From the NCBI GenBank assembly GCA_030549775.1, contig CM060175.1, forward strand, positions 107,996,688 through 108,060,687: DNA of 64,000 nt, written 5' to 3'. Below the pieces are notes generated by a model. The model was not told the DNA's origin and did not search any database. It saw only the letters and a list, made by a program, of their open reading frames with translations. The stretch comes from Tamarix chinensis. Lineage: Eukaryota > Streptophyta > Magnoliopsida > Caryophyllales > Tamaricaceae. Shown one piece after another: positions 1 through 13,009 of the stretch; position 1 is the first letter of the stretch, and every line of letters starts with the position of its first letter. A program made the position numbers and the translations under genes.

Positions 1-399
1 TGCAGGTCGATGAGGACTAGGTGGATGATTTTGTAGCCTTTAATGCGATATATGTGGAGGAGCGATTCATTCATATCAGGATTTGGGTGTAGAGTCATGT
101 TATCCGGATAACAGTTTTACCCAAATACCTTTTTGGACTCTTAGTTCCATGTGATCCATTTTTGTTATATTTTGATATTGTAATTGGATTTGATCTCCAA
201 ACACTTATTTGATTTTATTAAAAGTTTTCTCATCTCTTTCTAATAATTTTTTAAATTTTTAATCGTTTTGCCTTGTGGTTGATATAAGGATGGTGGGGTA
301 AGCCAGACTTATGTCAATTACGGTGGTAACACCCAACTATTTGATTTTACGCTTCCGGTTAAAATGAAAATTTTCAATAGTAAATTTAGGGGTGTTACA
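1..399 (+). mobile_element. 3' end of a long Ty3/gypsy-like LTR (family A), cut by the window edge
   Basis: The last ~400 bases match the tails of the LTR copies ending at 7,867 and 30,966: a stretch around 'ttttggactcttagttcc', then 'gtttgccttgtggttgat'-like sequence, a 'ggcttatgtcgattacggtggtaacac'-like block and the terminal 'aatagtaaatttaggggtgttaca' type ending. The ending TGTTACA is the mirror of the TGTAATA start seen in other copies, as expected for an LTR. The 5' part lies outside the window. No flanking target duplication can be checked. Assignment to the Tekay/Del group is inference from LTR length and termini. Confidence 0.75.
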
Positions 400-599
400 T
401 CCTGCCACACTATCGATAGGTAAAACCCTTCGATGACACCTCATTCCTAATGGGATTGCTTTGATGAAATCCTAAAGGTCCACCCCCTCTGGGTTCAATC
501 CTACCTCCGGAACCCTACGTCTTCAAGTTTCTTTTCCCCAGAATAAATGTTTACTCCTTAATCATAGTGGTTGTAACACATGCCTACTCATACAGGGTA

Positions 600-1200
600 G
601 CCAAATAATAGAAAGCCACCTCACACATCATCCAGTGGATGTTAAAATGCAACCCTTACTCGAATTGATAGACCACTATTAGCTCGATGGCCGCTATGTC
701 GGGTGAAAATCTCAGAAGCTTAGTGAATCGGGCATAGTAGTGCCTCAACTTCATGCCTCCTTGGTTTAATCACATGAATTCCTTCAATTTATCCTTCTTG
801 AAGCTATCTAGGTAGAACTTAGAGTGGATCATTATCTTAAAATCCTCCTGGTACATCTGCGGCCTGTCCTGGGTACAATAGCCTACCTACCCGACATCTG
901 TGACTTCACAGAGAAAGAATGTTGTGATACTTAGCTTTCGAGCAAATGGGTAATATACCTCTTCAAACATGCGGTCCGTATCTTGGATCCACCCTTCCCT
1001 AATAATAGGGTCCTCCTCACCAGCATAGAGTAGATATTGGTGTCTTATGACTCTCTAGAGTCAATCCTCCCCAATGCCCTCCTAAAGATGATGTGGATGT
1101 GGGGCGGTAGCTGAGGCTGAGGTTGGCATTACACAAATTACATGAAGACCTCAAAGGCCTCCTCCGGGCATCTTACTCATCCGTTAATCTTGTGATCAGC
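600..1200 (-). pseudogene. Ty3/gypsy gag remnant
   Basis: Read on the minus strand, about 880 down to 631 gives an interrupted peptide that follows the Retrotrans_gag family pattern: a segment like KFYLDSFKKDKLKEFM, then LNQGGMKLRHYYARF, then LRFSPDIAAIELIVVYQFE and GLHFNIHW. Gag proteins of plant gypsy elements have the same order (EFxxLxQGGMxVxxYxxxFxxLxxFAP). At least two in-frame stops interrupt it, so it is dead. It lies downstream, on the same strand, of the LTR at 1,441-4,668 and its primer-binding-like site. That fits a 5' LTR - PBS - gag arrangement read right to left. The element is cut off near position 400, where an LTR end in the opposite orientation begins. No protease, RT or integrase is visible. 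Confidence 0.65.
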
Positions 1201-1425
1201 TAGCTGCAAAACAAAAGGCATGTTAGGTTAAACCCTTCCTATTTACGAACATCTATCACACAGGTCATAATTAGAGGTCACTTAGGCTACCCGTTTTTGT
1301 TTCCTCACAAGTTAATCCGAGATTGAGGTTTTCAAAATACCAAAAAATAATAATATTAGAAACTTGAAGGGAAAATCATTTGAAACCAATTTTTCTAAAA
1401 ATAATGCGTGATTATCAAAACTTAA

Positions 1426-1438
1426 GCTCTAATAATAA
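1426..1438 (-). other. Degenerate primer-binding site of the minus-strand gypsy-like element
   Basis: On the minus strand, two bases after the LTR end, the sequence reads TTATTATTAGAGC followed by TTAAG. The common plant PBS complementary to initiator tRNA-Met is TGGTATCAGAGC, so the core (TAT.AGAGC) is kept and the first bases differ. Position and spacing support the call more than the sequence does. Confidence 0.5.
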
Positions 1439-1440
1439 CT

Positions 1441-4400
1441 TGTAGAAACCCTCAAAATTTACTATTCAAATTTTTTGTTTAATTGGGAGAACATTTAAAC
1501 ATAAGAGAGGTGTTACTATTGTGATCAATGTAAGTCTGGACATAGGCCATCCTTATACCAACTACAAGGCAAGGTAAAACATAGCACAAACTGTGATAAA
1601 TATGAGTCCTCATTTACCTACACAGACTTTGAAGGGGTAGTTGCTCATAAGAATGAGTGACATCTATAATAAGGATGATCAGTACACTACGTATTGAATA
1701 AGGTAATAATACAATCAATAAGGTCACAAAAATCAATAACACCACAATAAGAGATGACACATGCATCATTCAATCACACCGACTTTATTTAATATATTCT
1801 AAACATATGGTATAAGTATAATGGTGATTATCTCACGATTTTAATCATGTTGGGCTCATGGACCCTATTATTCTCAACTGATGGAATGGCAAGCAAGTAC
1901 AAGTTTCAGGACAAGATGCTTTTGGCCACTATTCTCACCAGTGGATTAGTAATCAAAGTACAACCCTAGAGTAAAACACTCTTAGCCACTATTCTCACCA
2001 ATAGATCGGTAATTAAGGTAAAACTGGTCCCGACCTACATAGTATTCTACTATAAGTAATTAGTGTCTTGCCATAGGTTATTATCATCCAATGGTTTATT
2101 TTACTTGAGTTCAGGACCCCACTATTCTCACCGGTGAAACGGTAACATGGTACAACTTCTAGGGTGAGACGCTCTTGGATACTATTCTCACCAATGGATT
2201 GGCAGGTACAACTAGGTTTGACTCAATTGATCTTCCACTTTAATTTATTAGTGTATTATTCATGTTTTATTTACTTTAGGGCCATAACATAGACATACAC
2301 ACCCACTCATGCAAGACACCATCCTAACTATTACATTGAAGCAACCCTATTCCCCTTAGAAACCCTAATTTCAAAACCCTATCATATCCTCAACTCTATT
2401 TTTTATTTTTAGTCCCCAATCTACCCAAAAATCTTAACACGTCATTAGAAAACCCATGGTCAAGAGTCATGGCATGTTATCCATATTTTCCACACATGAT
2501 ATTAACTAGACTCAAAAGGTACCCCTAAAAAACCCTAAGTTCGCCTGGTTGGCATAGTTATTTCTCTAATGCCTATCTAGCCCTCAAATTCCATATCCAT
2601 GAATATAATGCTAATTTTAACCATCAACTCAAAAAGAATGGTATAAATCCCCCATTTTGCACATGTGATAATACCCTTTCTATTTAAGCCCCTTCAAAAA
2701 CCCTAATTTCTCCTTTTGGTCGTAACTATTTCCCCCCATCCCACATGGCTAGTAAATTCGGTACACATTCCTAGGATTTTATGGTTAAAATCATTCTCCA
2801 AGGTTTTAGTCTAAATCCACCATCTCATACATGCAATAACAACCTACCCCTAAGGTTTTGCGCCTTGTCCTCCCAAAACCCTAATTTCACCTTTTGGTCA
2901 CATCTCCTCCCCTAGTTTTCAAAGGAATTCCCAAATATGCATGACTACCCAAAATGCCATCATCAACCTCATATCCACTCCCTATTACCAAACCCCCACT
3001 CTACTCATATATGATCATAACTCCCCTTAGGTTTTACTCATCCCATTTATGGTCTTTCTCCTCATCCATACGTACCATAAACCTCTTTATTTTTGCCCCA
3101 GTTATTTCATGTAGTATCTCCAACCTATTTTATATCAATTAACACCCTAAAGTACCATACATGCCACTTTTTCATAGTATTGACCAAAATGCCCCTAGGT
3201 CTCAAAAACCCTACCTAAGCCACAGGATATCCAAAACAAATACTCTCCAACTTTCCACACATGCAATATCATATATCATAGATATGGATATATATGAACA
3301 CTTGAAATCAATGCAGTCATGAGCACACGTCTTTCTTACCTCTAGCTATTGCCAAGACAATTTTGCATATACAACACTAGAGTTAATTATCATTTCATGC
3401 ATGCCATCATATAACACATAGCAAGGACATATATTAAGCATAATAAAAAAATAGATATGGTATATAAGTATGCACGACCTATGCTTCTTATTCCATTATC
3501 ATCGGAATATTGCCTAGAAATGGAAATATACATAGTTTAGATTTTCCTTTCTTCTTTTTTTTTAAAAAAAAAGGAATAAAAAGAAATTAACTTATGGAAA
3601 TGTAAATGGGGAGAAAGGAAATGGAGGTGACCAAAGTAGGGGAGAAAAATAGTATAGGCAGTGCAGCGGTGGTGGTGGTTGATTTTGGTGGAATGGGTGA
3701 GAATTCGCAATTTAGGGTTGAGGAGGTAGTGGCACTAGGGCTAACTGGAGTTGGTGGTGGTGGAGCTGGCGGCCAGCAGTGGTGTATTGTGGCACACAAC
3801 CAGGGAGAAATAAGAAGGGAGGAGAAAGGAGGCTAAAGGAGGTTTGATGGGGTCGTTGCATAAGCTAGGGTGACTCCAGTGTGGTGGTGGAAAGGAGGGA
3901 GGAGAAAGATCAGAGACGGTGGCAGTGGAAATGTAGCCTACTACGATTGCAGGTGTATGAGAAGGAAAAAGGGGAGAAGAAAAGGGAGAAGGGTGGCTCT
4001 ATAGGCTAACGCAACGTGTAGGCACATAAGAGAGGTGGTAGGGGTTGGATTAGCATCGACAGTAGCAGCAATGCTGGAGCTGGCAGGGGCAAGGGGTAAG
4101 GAAAAGTAGGGGAGGTGAGTGCAAGTGGGATAGGAGGGGAAGGAGAGATTGAGGGGGTATTTATAGACGGGGGAGAGGTTGAGGGAGAAGTGCATGACAC
4201 TACATGGCTAAGAGAGGAAATGTGAGATGGATGGAGAGGTGTGGAATGTGCAGGGCAGGTGCAGAAATGGAAGGGGAAGGTGACACTAGGAAGGAGATGG
4301 GAAGAAAGAAAAAGAAAGGGAGAAAAAAAACAGACTTAGCCACACAGGGGAAGGTAGGAAGAGAAAAAAAGAGGGCTTGGGCCGTGATGGCGCAACCCAG

Positions 4401-4668
4401 GGAGAAGGAGGAGGAAAAAGAAAGGAAGAAAAAGGAAAATAAGGAAAAAGAAAAAGAAAAATAAAAAGGGGGAAAGAAAATTTTGGGGTGTGGGATTTAG
4501 GTTAGATTTTTAAAGTAAAATTTTTCGATTAGTAATAATAAATAAATAAAATTAATATAACTTGCCTATAATTAATTTAAGATCATTAAATAAAATAAAA
4601 TTTATAAAATAAGTTAAATTAATTTGTTGATAAATAAATATTAGAATTTAAAAATTTTGGGTATTACA
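1441..4668 (-). mobile_element. Long LTR (family A), minus strand, probable 5' LTR of a truncated Ty3/gypsy element
   Basis: Reading right to left, it starts TGTAATACCCAAAATTT at 4,668 and ends ...GAATAGTAAATTTTGAGGGTTTCTACA at 1,441. Both ends match the plus-strand copy at 28,499-30,966. Inside are an AT-rich head, a purine/pyrimidine-biased section (about 3,600-4,450), an mRNA-like section with CCCTAA-containing segments, and a block at about 1,840-2,230 with repeated 'actattctcaccaatgga' motifs. Several ORFs of 60-86 codons on both strands fall in the biased section and look fortuitous. Length 3,228 bp. The 5 bp flanks do not match clearly, as expected when this is one end of a larger element continuing into the PBS and gag on its left. 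Confidence 0.7.
1840..2230. repeat. LTR-internal tandem motif (actattctcaccaatgga)
   Basis: Four to five loosely spaced copies of a ~20 bp motif (cactattctcaccagtgga and variants), each followed by 'tcggtaa.c.aggtacaac' and 'gggtgagacgctcttgg'-like sequence. The same motif in reverse complement makes up the block at 6,300-7,250 and occurs in the LTRs at 17.2-20.4 kb and 28.5-31.0 kb. It is therefore a standard internal part of this LTR family. Confidence 0.6.
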
Positions 4669-7600
4669 AATACCCACCTTTGGCAAGCCCAGCAGAATCA
4701 CCCCACTCCCCTTCGATCGCCTTTGCCAAGGATCACCCCTAGCTACTAGGCAAAATCACCAATGCAACCCCCTCCTCTTCAGCATCTTACACCACAAACC
4801 CCCCCCCCTTATTTTTCTTCCTTGGTTGTGGAACCAAATATTAGTGAACCCCCCCCCCTCACATTCGGCAACTGCAACTAGAGTCCACACCTCCTTTTTG
4901 GTTTCTTCCACCGCAACCATCTTCTCTTTTTTCCTTCTCCTTGTTGCAGCAACTTCAACCACAACCCAGCACCACCTTTCTTCGATAAAAATGATCAGTG
5001 CCCACCTCCATCCTTTAACCTATCCCACCTTTACCTCCCCTCCACCTTCAGCTCCATTAGTCATTGATCACCCTATAGCAATGGCGGCTTTTGTTGTTGC
5101 TACCACCCCTTGGCTCGGCACAATTAGCATCCCTCCTATCTTTGGTTGCTCAAGTTTTCCCGATTTGTTTTATTTTTGTTCTCCTTTGTTTTCCCTTCCT
5201 TTTTCCTTAAAATTCCTTAGCTATATGGTTTAATCTTAATTATGTTTTATTATGATTTCTTAGGTAATTTTCTCGAGGTTCTGAAAAAGGCGGATTAAGA
5301 TTTGTGTGTTTAGAGACCAGAGCCATTTTTAGTAAGTATACTAGTTTTAGTATTGGGCTTTGATTGATAAGTGTTATGCATATTTTTGTATCATAACATG
5401 GTAATATTATTATGTGAATTAATATATGGTGTTAATGCTATGACATACATTTGATATCATATGATAGAAAAGGAGTAAGTAAAGATTATGCAATATTGTT
5501 ATTTTATGTAGAAAAAATCTCAGTGTGAAATATGGTGGTATTATGGGTTTATTAATGATATGATGAATGTGAAATAATTATGATAAGGCCTATAGAGAAA
5601 AGTTTGGATAAGAGGATAATGTTACCAAACATATAAGATTTGTATGAAGTAAGGGTTTTTATTATCAATAAGAGTATTTTGGTCAACGTGGGTTAAAGAT
5701 GAGAATCATTGTATTTTAAGGTGTTATATCCTCCAAAATATTCTATGGAATTTATATGAAGTGCTTAAAGTAGTTTTGAATGACCTAATTTCAATAAAAT
5801 ATGAAAAACGGTTACTTTAGGAATAGTAACCCTAAAGCGAGAAGTCTATTATCACATGCGTGAAACGGTAGATTTAGACCAAGAAATCCTAATATGTTGT
5901 TAATATTAGTACTCTGGGAACGCATATTAAATCTAGTAATTTTTTGAGCCATATAGGAAAAATTATGATGAATCTGTGAAATTAGGGTTTATAATCCTAG
6001 AAATAGTAATTTTTGAAATAAGATTATTATCGCATGTACAAGATCTTAGATTTAGGCCTTGAAATTTTAGCATGTTGATAATGATAATATTTTAGGAACA
6101 TGTACTAACTTTGGTGGTTAAAAGAGTCATAGAAGAAAAGTTATGATAAAAGTGGAAAATTAGGGTGTTGGGGAATATAAGAATCTTAACCCTTGGAAAT
6201 AGCCTCATGATTTTGTGATGTGCCTTAAATACTCTAAAAATGTTATGTAATCATCAAATAAACCATGAATAAGACATTCATAATTTAAATGTAAAGATCA
6301 CGTGAGTTAGCCCGAGGTATTTTATAAGTTCGTTCCACTGAATGATAATAGTGGCTTAGGTGATTTTATACATGATAATAGCTTTAGTGTGTTCCGCCGA
6401 ATTAAAAATATTGGAGCCCCGTACTCGTCATGAATTAGAATATGATTGAGATAAGTAACCTAATGGATAAGATACTAATAATTTAAAATGGAAGAATACG
6501 TGAGTCAAGACTGAGGTGTTAGATCTATTCCGCTGAATGATAATAGTCGCTCAGGTGTGTTGTCCCTTAGAAGTACTTCAAATAGTTCCACTAGTTTAGG
6601 AATAATGACTCAAAATCATTCTTCCCTAAAATGTGTTAGATCTGTTCCATTTGATGATAATAATGGCTCAGGCATGTTGTCCCTGAGAGGTGTTTTAAAC
6701 TGTCACACCATTTTAAGAATAGTGGATGAAGAGCATTTTGTCTTGAGAGGTGTTTTATGGGTATGTTCCATCGAACAATAATTTTGGATCAAGAGCATTT
6801 TTTTCCTAAGATATGTATCAATCCATTACACCAAATTAAGAACAATAGGGGCCTAAACTCAACGTGAATTATAATATAATTAATATAATGGATTAGATAT
6901 TAGTGATTTAAAGTGGAAGAATAGGTGAGTCAAGACCGAGGTGTTGGATACGTTCCACCAAACGATAATAGTGGCTCAGGTATGTTGTCTCTAAGAGGTA
7001 TTTTAAACCATTCCATCAGTTTAAAAATAGTGGATTAGGAGTATTTTGCCTTGAGAGGTGTTGAGTCTGTTCCACCAAAATATAATAGTGGCTCGGGTAT
7101 GTTTTCCTTAAGAAGTGCTTCAATGTTTTGCCTTGAGAAGTGTTGGGTATATTCCATTAAACTATAATAGTGGCTCAAGTGTGTTGTCCTTGAGAATTAC
7201 TTCAGACCATTATGCTGATTTAAAAATAGTGGGGTCCCTAAACTCAATGTACATAAAAGAATGTAAATTATTATATCTAATAATGAGGCCTGTGTCAGTA
7301 GCTACCTTATGGTATTTTTATGTTCTTCTCATGTGTACTTATTTCTATTATGAAGATATATATTTATTTATATCCCTAACTTGATAGTATTGTTACCTTT
7401 TCAGTATGTAGTGTATTAATTATCTTTTTTATGGGTGTTACTCATTCCCACGAGCAGATAACCCTAATGATTATGTATAGGTTGATGAGGACCCACAAGA
7501 TAATTTTGCTACTTACGATGCTCTATATAGGTTAGAATAATGTTTGTATCGGGGCTTTGGGTGTAGAGTTATCAGGATTATAATTTTTACCCATATACCT

Positions 7601-7867
7601 TTTTGGATTCTTAGCTCCATGGTATATTGGTTGTATTTATTTTGATATTGTACTCATAGTTAATCTCCAAACTCATAATTACATTTATAAAGATACTCTC
7701 ATTTCCATTTAGTTTATTTTAAATTTATGAGTTTTGCCTTGTGATTGATGTAATGATGGTATGGTAAGTCGGGCTTACATCGATTATGGCGGTAACACAT
7801 GATATTTTAGTTATAAGTTTCCTTAGTAAAATAAAAAAAATTCAATAGTAAAATTTAGGATGTTACA
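4669..7867 (+). mobile_element. Long LTR (family A), plus strand, 5' terminus slightly truncated
   Basis: The 3' end (7,440-7,867) aligns by eye with 1-399 and 30,500-30,966, ending 'tcaatagtaaaatttaggatgttaca'. The segment at 5,220-5,460 (TTAGGTAATTTTCTCGAGG, then a TTTAGAGACC block and a TGATAAGTGTTAT block) is closely similar to the reverse complement of 19,060-19,290 in another copy. The left edge is uncertain. The usual TGTAATACCC start is represented only by AATACCC directly abutting the minus-strand LTR start at 4,668. The ORF at 4,826-5,233 (135 codons, proline/serine/threonine-rich) lies in the pyrimidine-biased part of the LTR and is not a recognisable protein. Confidence 0.65.
6300..7250 (+). 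repeat. LTR-internal two-level tandem repeat
   Basis: The short unit reads roughly 'gttccaccaaa.gataatag' followed by 'tggctcagg..tgttgtccct' and 'gagaggtgtttt'. It recurs at least six times at about 60-80 bp intervals. A longer unit of about 430 bp is also visible, since 6,480-6,900 and 6,905-7,250 both begin with 'gtggaagaat' followed by 'gtgagtcaagac'. It is the plus-strand counterpart of the block at 1,840-2,230. Confidence 0.6.
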
Positions 7868-9251
7868 CTAATCATGCGTAAATACTTCCAGGCTATTTAT
7901 ATCAACTCTATGCAAAACTTAACATAACATAAATATAATACATTGGCAAGCTCAAAAACTCTAAGAAAACCTCGGCATGTATATGCTACCATTTAACAAA
8001 TTACTTATGTGTATCACTCATAACTAATGGTAAGTCAAACATATGTATGTATTATTCAAGAACATATTATCATATTATCATGTATTTCATAACATTTACA
8101 TAATATAAAAAGCCTAGCATGATTCTACATCTAAAAAACCTATCATGCTCGCACATGAATTCTACCATCTCGTGAGTGATTAAATTTAGCTAAATTCAAG
8201 CTTCATAAAAGCACAAAAGATTGTCTTCTCCATACTACCTCAAGGATTAGCTAAGTAGTCAACACCCAACAACACATATGTTAGCAGTTAATACAACACA
8301 ATAATAATCAAAATTAACTAAAACCAACTCCGAAAAAAGGGTTGGAAAATAACAGGGGTAAGGGAAGTTACATGAGACAATGGCTTATCAAATAGTATGA
8401 AGACACACAACAAGGGGGTTAGATGAAGAACTGCACACAGGAAAAGCATGGTTGTGCTTAAGGAAAAGATAGATGGGTACAGTAATGTATGAAGCACAAG
8501 GTCGATGAGGAAGAGTGTGCACAGTCAGGTAAGAAGAAAGGGAGGAGAGAAGTGCACAGGTTGCATGTGCATTGTGTGCGTGTTGTGTGAGAGAGGGCAC
8601 AGCTGTGTGTCTCAACAATGGGGTGGTAGTGCTCGTGGGTTGTAAGAGGAACTGGTGGTGGTTGGTGGTGGTGAGGGGTTGTAGTGATGGTTGTGTTGGT
8701 TCAAACACAAACTAGAGGCAAGAAGAAGGGAGAAGAAGATGAAGAGACAAGAATATGGTTGAGGATAGTAGTATGAATAAAAAAAACACCAAATAAGAGA
8801 AGATGGAGGCTTATATAGCTAGTAATGTGTGAATTGACTAAGGGCAAGCAAGATATGGATGAGGAGAACATGGGACAGAACATGCATAAAGGAGAAGGGT
8901 GGTGTGAAGGATAAATACACATTAGGGAAAAAGGGTATCATATGACAAAATCTCAATAGGATAGAGTGTTACTTGGGAAAGCTGAACAGGAGAAAAAATA
9001 TACGATTAGTAGAAGTAAGGTTCTTCGGTAAAATAAATACATATTAGGGTTTTAATTATGGTTAAAACTAATAACATAAATTCTATCCAAAGTTTAACCT
9101 AATCAAATTTATATATAACATACCATAATATATAATATATAATATATGATAATAATACATTTAACACATAACATTCTAAAAATAATTTATATAACTAATT
9201 ACACATAATTTTTAGTTTTATAATTAGAGTTTCTACAAATGGGATATTACA
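7868..9251 (-). mobile_element. Probable minus-strand LTR, related but different family
   Basis: The right end on the minus strand begins TGTAATATCCCATTTGTAG, a typical long-LTR start, and is followed by AT-rich sequence and then a pyrimidine-biased section. This is the same architecture as family A. The other end directly abuts the end of the LTR at 7,867, and its exact terminus is not identifiable. ORFs of 106 and 73 codons on the minus strand (8,388-8,708 and 8,701-8,922) are rich in T, H, P and S, lie in the biased section and match no family I know. Confidence 0.45.
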
Positions 9252-9413
9252 GAAAATTTTATAAATTCAAGAATCATAACAAATCTCAATAAAAATTGCA
9301 AATATAATAAAAAACTTCCTAGAATTTTCAATTTTTATCAACTTTTATCTTCTTGTGTTTTATGAAATCAATGATTGTGCAATGTATAAATTGATGATGA
9401 TGATGATGATAAT

Positions 9414-9446
<33 letters not shown>

Positions 9447-10200
9447 TGGTGAGAAAAATTGAAAGTTAGTTTTTTTTTTAAATAATACAATAATGAAGAT
9501 AGTCATGTGACTTGTAGATTTACTTTAAAGCTTTTGTTAGAAATCTATTGCAACTTTTATATATGATCTTATGTTTTGGAGAACATAGTTTACATGGACA
9601 TGTAGTGTACTAAACTTACAAGCAATTTTCAATAGTAAAGTTTCTTTCAAGTGATGTATGGTTTGTTTAATGTCAATGATATTTTATGAACATCTTCTCT
9701 TAAGGATTGTTTGGTTTAAAGTGAATTGAGGTGAACAGTAAAATTAAACTAATATAATTTTTATTCATCCTAATTAACTTTAATCTTAATACGACTAAAA
9801 TAAATTTTATTATGTTGAGGTTAATACTATTTAAATAATATTTTAAAATATTTATTTTAATTTACCACCATTTTTTCACTTAAATAGAATTTTAATGTCT
9901 ATTTTAATCTCAATTCGAGTAAAAAATAACATATACATGAAGAGACCATGTATTCTCTGACTCTCCCTTCCCGTATGTTACGACACTAAGATAGTACACC
10001 AGCTCCATTGTCTACTTCCATGTAGATTTGGGAGGTGGTTGTATTTTTATTTTTTTTTAAATTCATTGTAGAGGAAAATATTGGGTTACTTTTCGCGTAC
10101 GTGTATTAGTTTGATAAATCATAATGTGAGCGGTCATGTAAGTATATGATAAACAATCATTTCAAACTTAGGTGAGGTGATTGAATTTTGTTTGAGGAAC
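9252..10200. other. AT-rich intergenic sequence with a trinucleotide microsatellite
   Basis: No coding signal. It contains (GAT)n at 9,393-9,410 running into (AAT)n up to 9,446. From about 9,705 the text 'ggattgtttggtttaaagtgaattgag' resembles the first bases of Tourist-like MITEs, but no matching opposite end was found. Confidence 0.5.
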
Positions 10201-12360
10201 AATAATTGAAATAGGCTTTTGTTAGGTATAGGGTCGTTCGGTACAAAATAAAATATTTCTTTCCTAAGTTACATTTTTATGAAAGTAGTTTACTGGAAAA
10301 AAATGTCAAATTAATATAATTTTATATTTAGTAAAGATATCTATTTTTTTAAATGTAATAATATTTTATAGTTAGTTTAATATTATACCATCCAAAAGGT
10401 AGAATCCTTTAAAAATTTTCAAAAAGTAATAGTATATAGTACGAAAGTAGAATCTTTTAAAAGTCTTATTCGTTATTAATATAATTTTGTATTTAGTATG
10501 TGTATCTACTTTTTGAAAATTAATAGTATTTTATATTTGATTTATTGTTATACCACTAAATATATAGTATATAAATTATAATAGCACTATTTAAAGATAA
10601 ATATAAGTATTTTTTACTTATAAAAATAAAGATAAAAAAGTAAACGACTACTTATAAAATATAATTTAGTTGGATTTATTTCAGTAAGTCAATTCCTAAA
10701 AAAAATAAAGCGAAAATAAATTATGGTTTACTCTATTTTTTTACTCTATCCGATCAAATAACTTAACTATTATCGCTTGTTAAAAAATACTATCTTATTC
10801 AACCAGTTACTTTCAATGAAAGGAGCCCGTAATATTTTGTTGCCTTTGGAATGGGTCCTCATCAAACGTGATTATGACCGTTCATATACAATGAACACAT
10901 TAATAAAAAAAGTAAGTGGAAGTGCGCAAATCAACCACGGATGCAACGGACCCTCGCTCCCCCAACAAGATCAACCCTTAGTTGATCCCGAATGGAGAGA
11001 GGAGTTGCGTCAAACAACTGAATACTAAAGGAGGTGCATCAAACTTGATTATCATGCCCTTCTTATTTGATGTATATACTAATTAAGTTACGTTTCTTTT
11101 AAAGATTATTGTTAATTTATATTTTAAGACTTAGATGATTGTATTTTTTTTTGGCCGACGAATCGTGACTGAATATATAGGTAAGGAGACATTTGGAATA
11201 ATTTATGTTTTAAGCATTAGAATATAAGTTAGTTGTATGCATTAAGAGATCATTATTAACGAACGAGTAAAAGTTTGGAGATTGTTCCAAATAAAAATTT
11301 ATTTTATTTATTTGTTATCTGATGAATAAATTTTTAAGTTTGTTCAATTTAAGAAAATTTTTACTACTCAATCATCAAAATACAAAAATATTTTTTTTTC
11401 ATAATTTATTTTGTATAATGTATAACGCAACTTATGTATTGTCCTTATTTGTGTAGATTATACTACTTGGTATATCATTAATTTGAATTATAGCTAAAGG
11501 TAATGAGAATTAAGACTAATAAAAGTAGAAATAAATTATACAAGCAAATCAAACCTAAAATAAGAATAAAAATTGCTTACCTAAACAAACTAGTTTTGTC
11601 TTCCTCTCGACCATTAAGATTTGCTTCATCTTCGAGTTTCTTTATTTTTTAACCCCTTTTAACTAACTAATAAAAGATTTGTTTCACCCATCTAATTAGA
11701 TTCAATCAAAATTCTAATAAAACTCGTCCATATGTATGAGTTGATATTTTTTTTTACTCAACTAAATTTGGATTTGTCCTAATAAACCTATGGGCACCGA
11801 TGAGTTGTTATCAAACCGATTATTACTTAATGTATTTTTAATCTATCTAGTAATAAAAATATAATAACTTTGATTTGATAATACTTATCCCCTTTCTTAG
11901 TACTCATATTTAAAAAATTACTTTTAAAATAATATTTTTTTTAAAAAAACGTATCATCAATAGGAAATATTAATAATTATAAAGTAGCGATAAATAATAG
12001 AACATAAAAAAATAAAAAAATAAAAACTTTTACGTTTTTTCCTTTGAACTACAATTGAAGTGTTAAAAATAAATTAATATTAAATTCATCCTAAGCCAAA
12101 GTATTTTTATATGAAAATTGATGATAAATGTAATATTAACTTTATAGATATTATCTACCCTATAAAAACTAGTTTTATTTTAATATGCTATTTAGAAGTG
12201 ATGATTTGATAGATTACGATATTATGCAAATTTGTTTAATAAATATTTGCTCATGTAATATTAGAATTAATATGTATAGTTATCCTAATTTAATATATTT
12301 TTTACTTGTAAAAGATGTTAAAAATAGCTAGCTAAAAAATAAATAAATATGAAATATAAA
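10201..12360. other. AT-rich intergenic sequence, no supported gene
   Basis: Mostly A+T runs. An 83-codon ORF at 10,777-11,028 (+) has a slightly higher GC content than its surroundings but no motif, relative or clear gene structure that I recognise. Homopolymer-rich stretches at 11,380-11,400 and 11,930-11,950 are not informative. Confidence 0.5.
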
Positions 12361-12364
12361 AATT

Positions 12365-12910
12365 CTCGAGGCCAATGGGTAGACCCAATCCGACATAGTG
12401 TTGACCTAGGTCCAATCAATGTCCACTAATAAATGGCTTGACTAACCTATGAGTCTATGACCTATCCCATGTTGAGCTCGACCTAAGCCCACCCTAGACC
12501 TGACCCAACCCAAACCTGCCCAATGATTAAGTCTACTACAGAGTGATGGATTCGACATACTTTCTCGGCAGAATATAACTTCTTGCTTGAATCAATCCTA
12601 CTAGCAGACTCAATAATTCTTAGAGGTGTCAAATAAGTCATAAAGGTGGGGGTTTGGGTTAGGTTAAAATCAAATTAATTTGCAATCAGGTTGGGTTTGA
12701 ATCGAATTTAGATGACGATAATTTGAGTTGGGTTTGCATTAGGATGGGTAAAGAAAATATCGGGTCAGATCCAAAACTAACAAATTAAGTTTCTTAGGGT
12801 TTAATTTAAGTCTATAGACTCCGTGACGGATCAGATTTGAATTAGATGGATTCGAGTCTACAAACTCCGAGTTGGATAGATTATTGAGTTTGAGACAAGT
12901 TAATTCAATT
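12365..12910. repeat. GACCCAACCC / GGGTTGGGTT repeat, possible MITE with fold-back potential
   Basis: 12,380-12,540 is rich in 'gacccaacccaaacc'-type words and 12,640-12,760 in the complementary 'ggtttgggttaggtt' and 'ggttgggtttg' words, so the two halves can pair. 'agaggtgtcaaa' near 12,622 resembles the start of a common plant hAT-type MITE, but I could not define both termini or a target duplication. Confidence 0.35.
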
Positions 12911-13009
12911 TAAAATTTATATTGGTATCGATTGTTATCAATTTATTATAATTAATAAATTAAATTTTGTGATTTAGTATTATTGTTATGATTATTATAG
13001 TAATTTTAA

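Noticed and set aside
4826..5233. 135-codon + strand ORF
   Set aside because: It falls inside the plus-strand LTR in the same place as biased, unrelated ORFs in other copies, so it is not conserved as a protein.
10777..11028. 83-codon + strand ORF
   Set aside because: Unrecognised, with no promoter, splice or homology evidence; too short to support alone.
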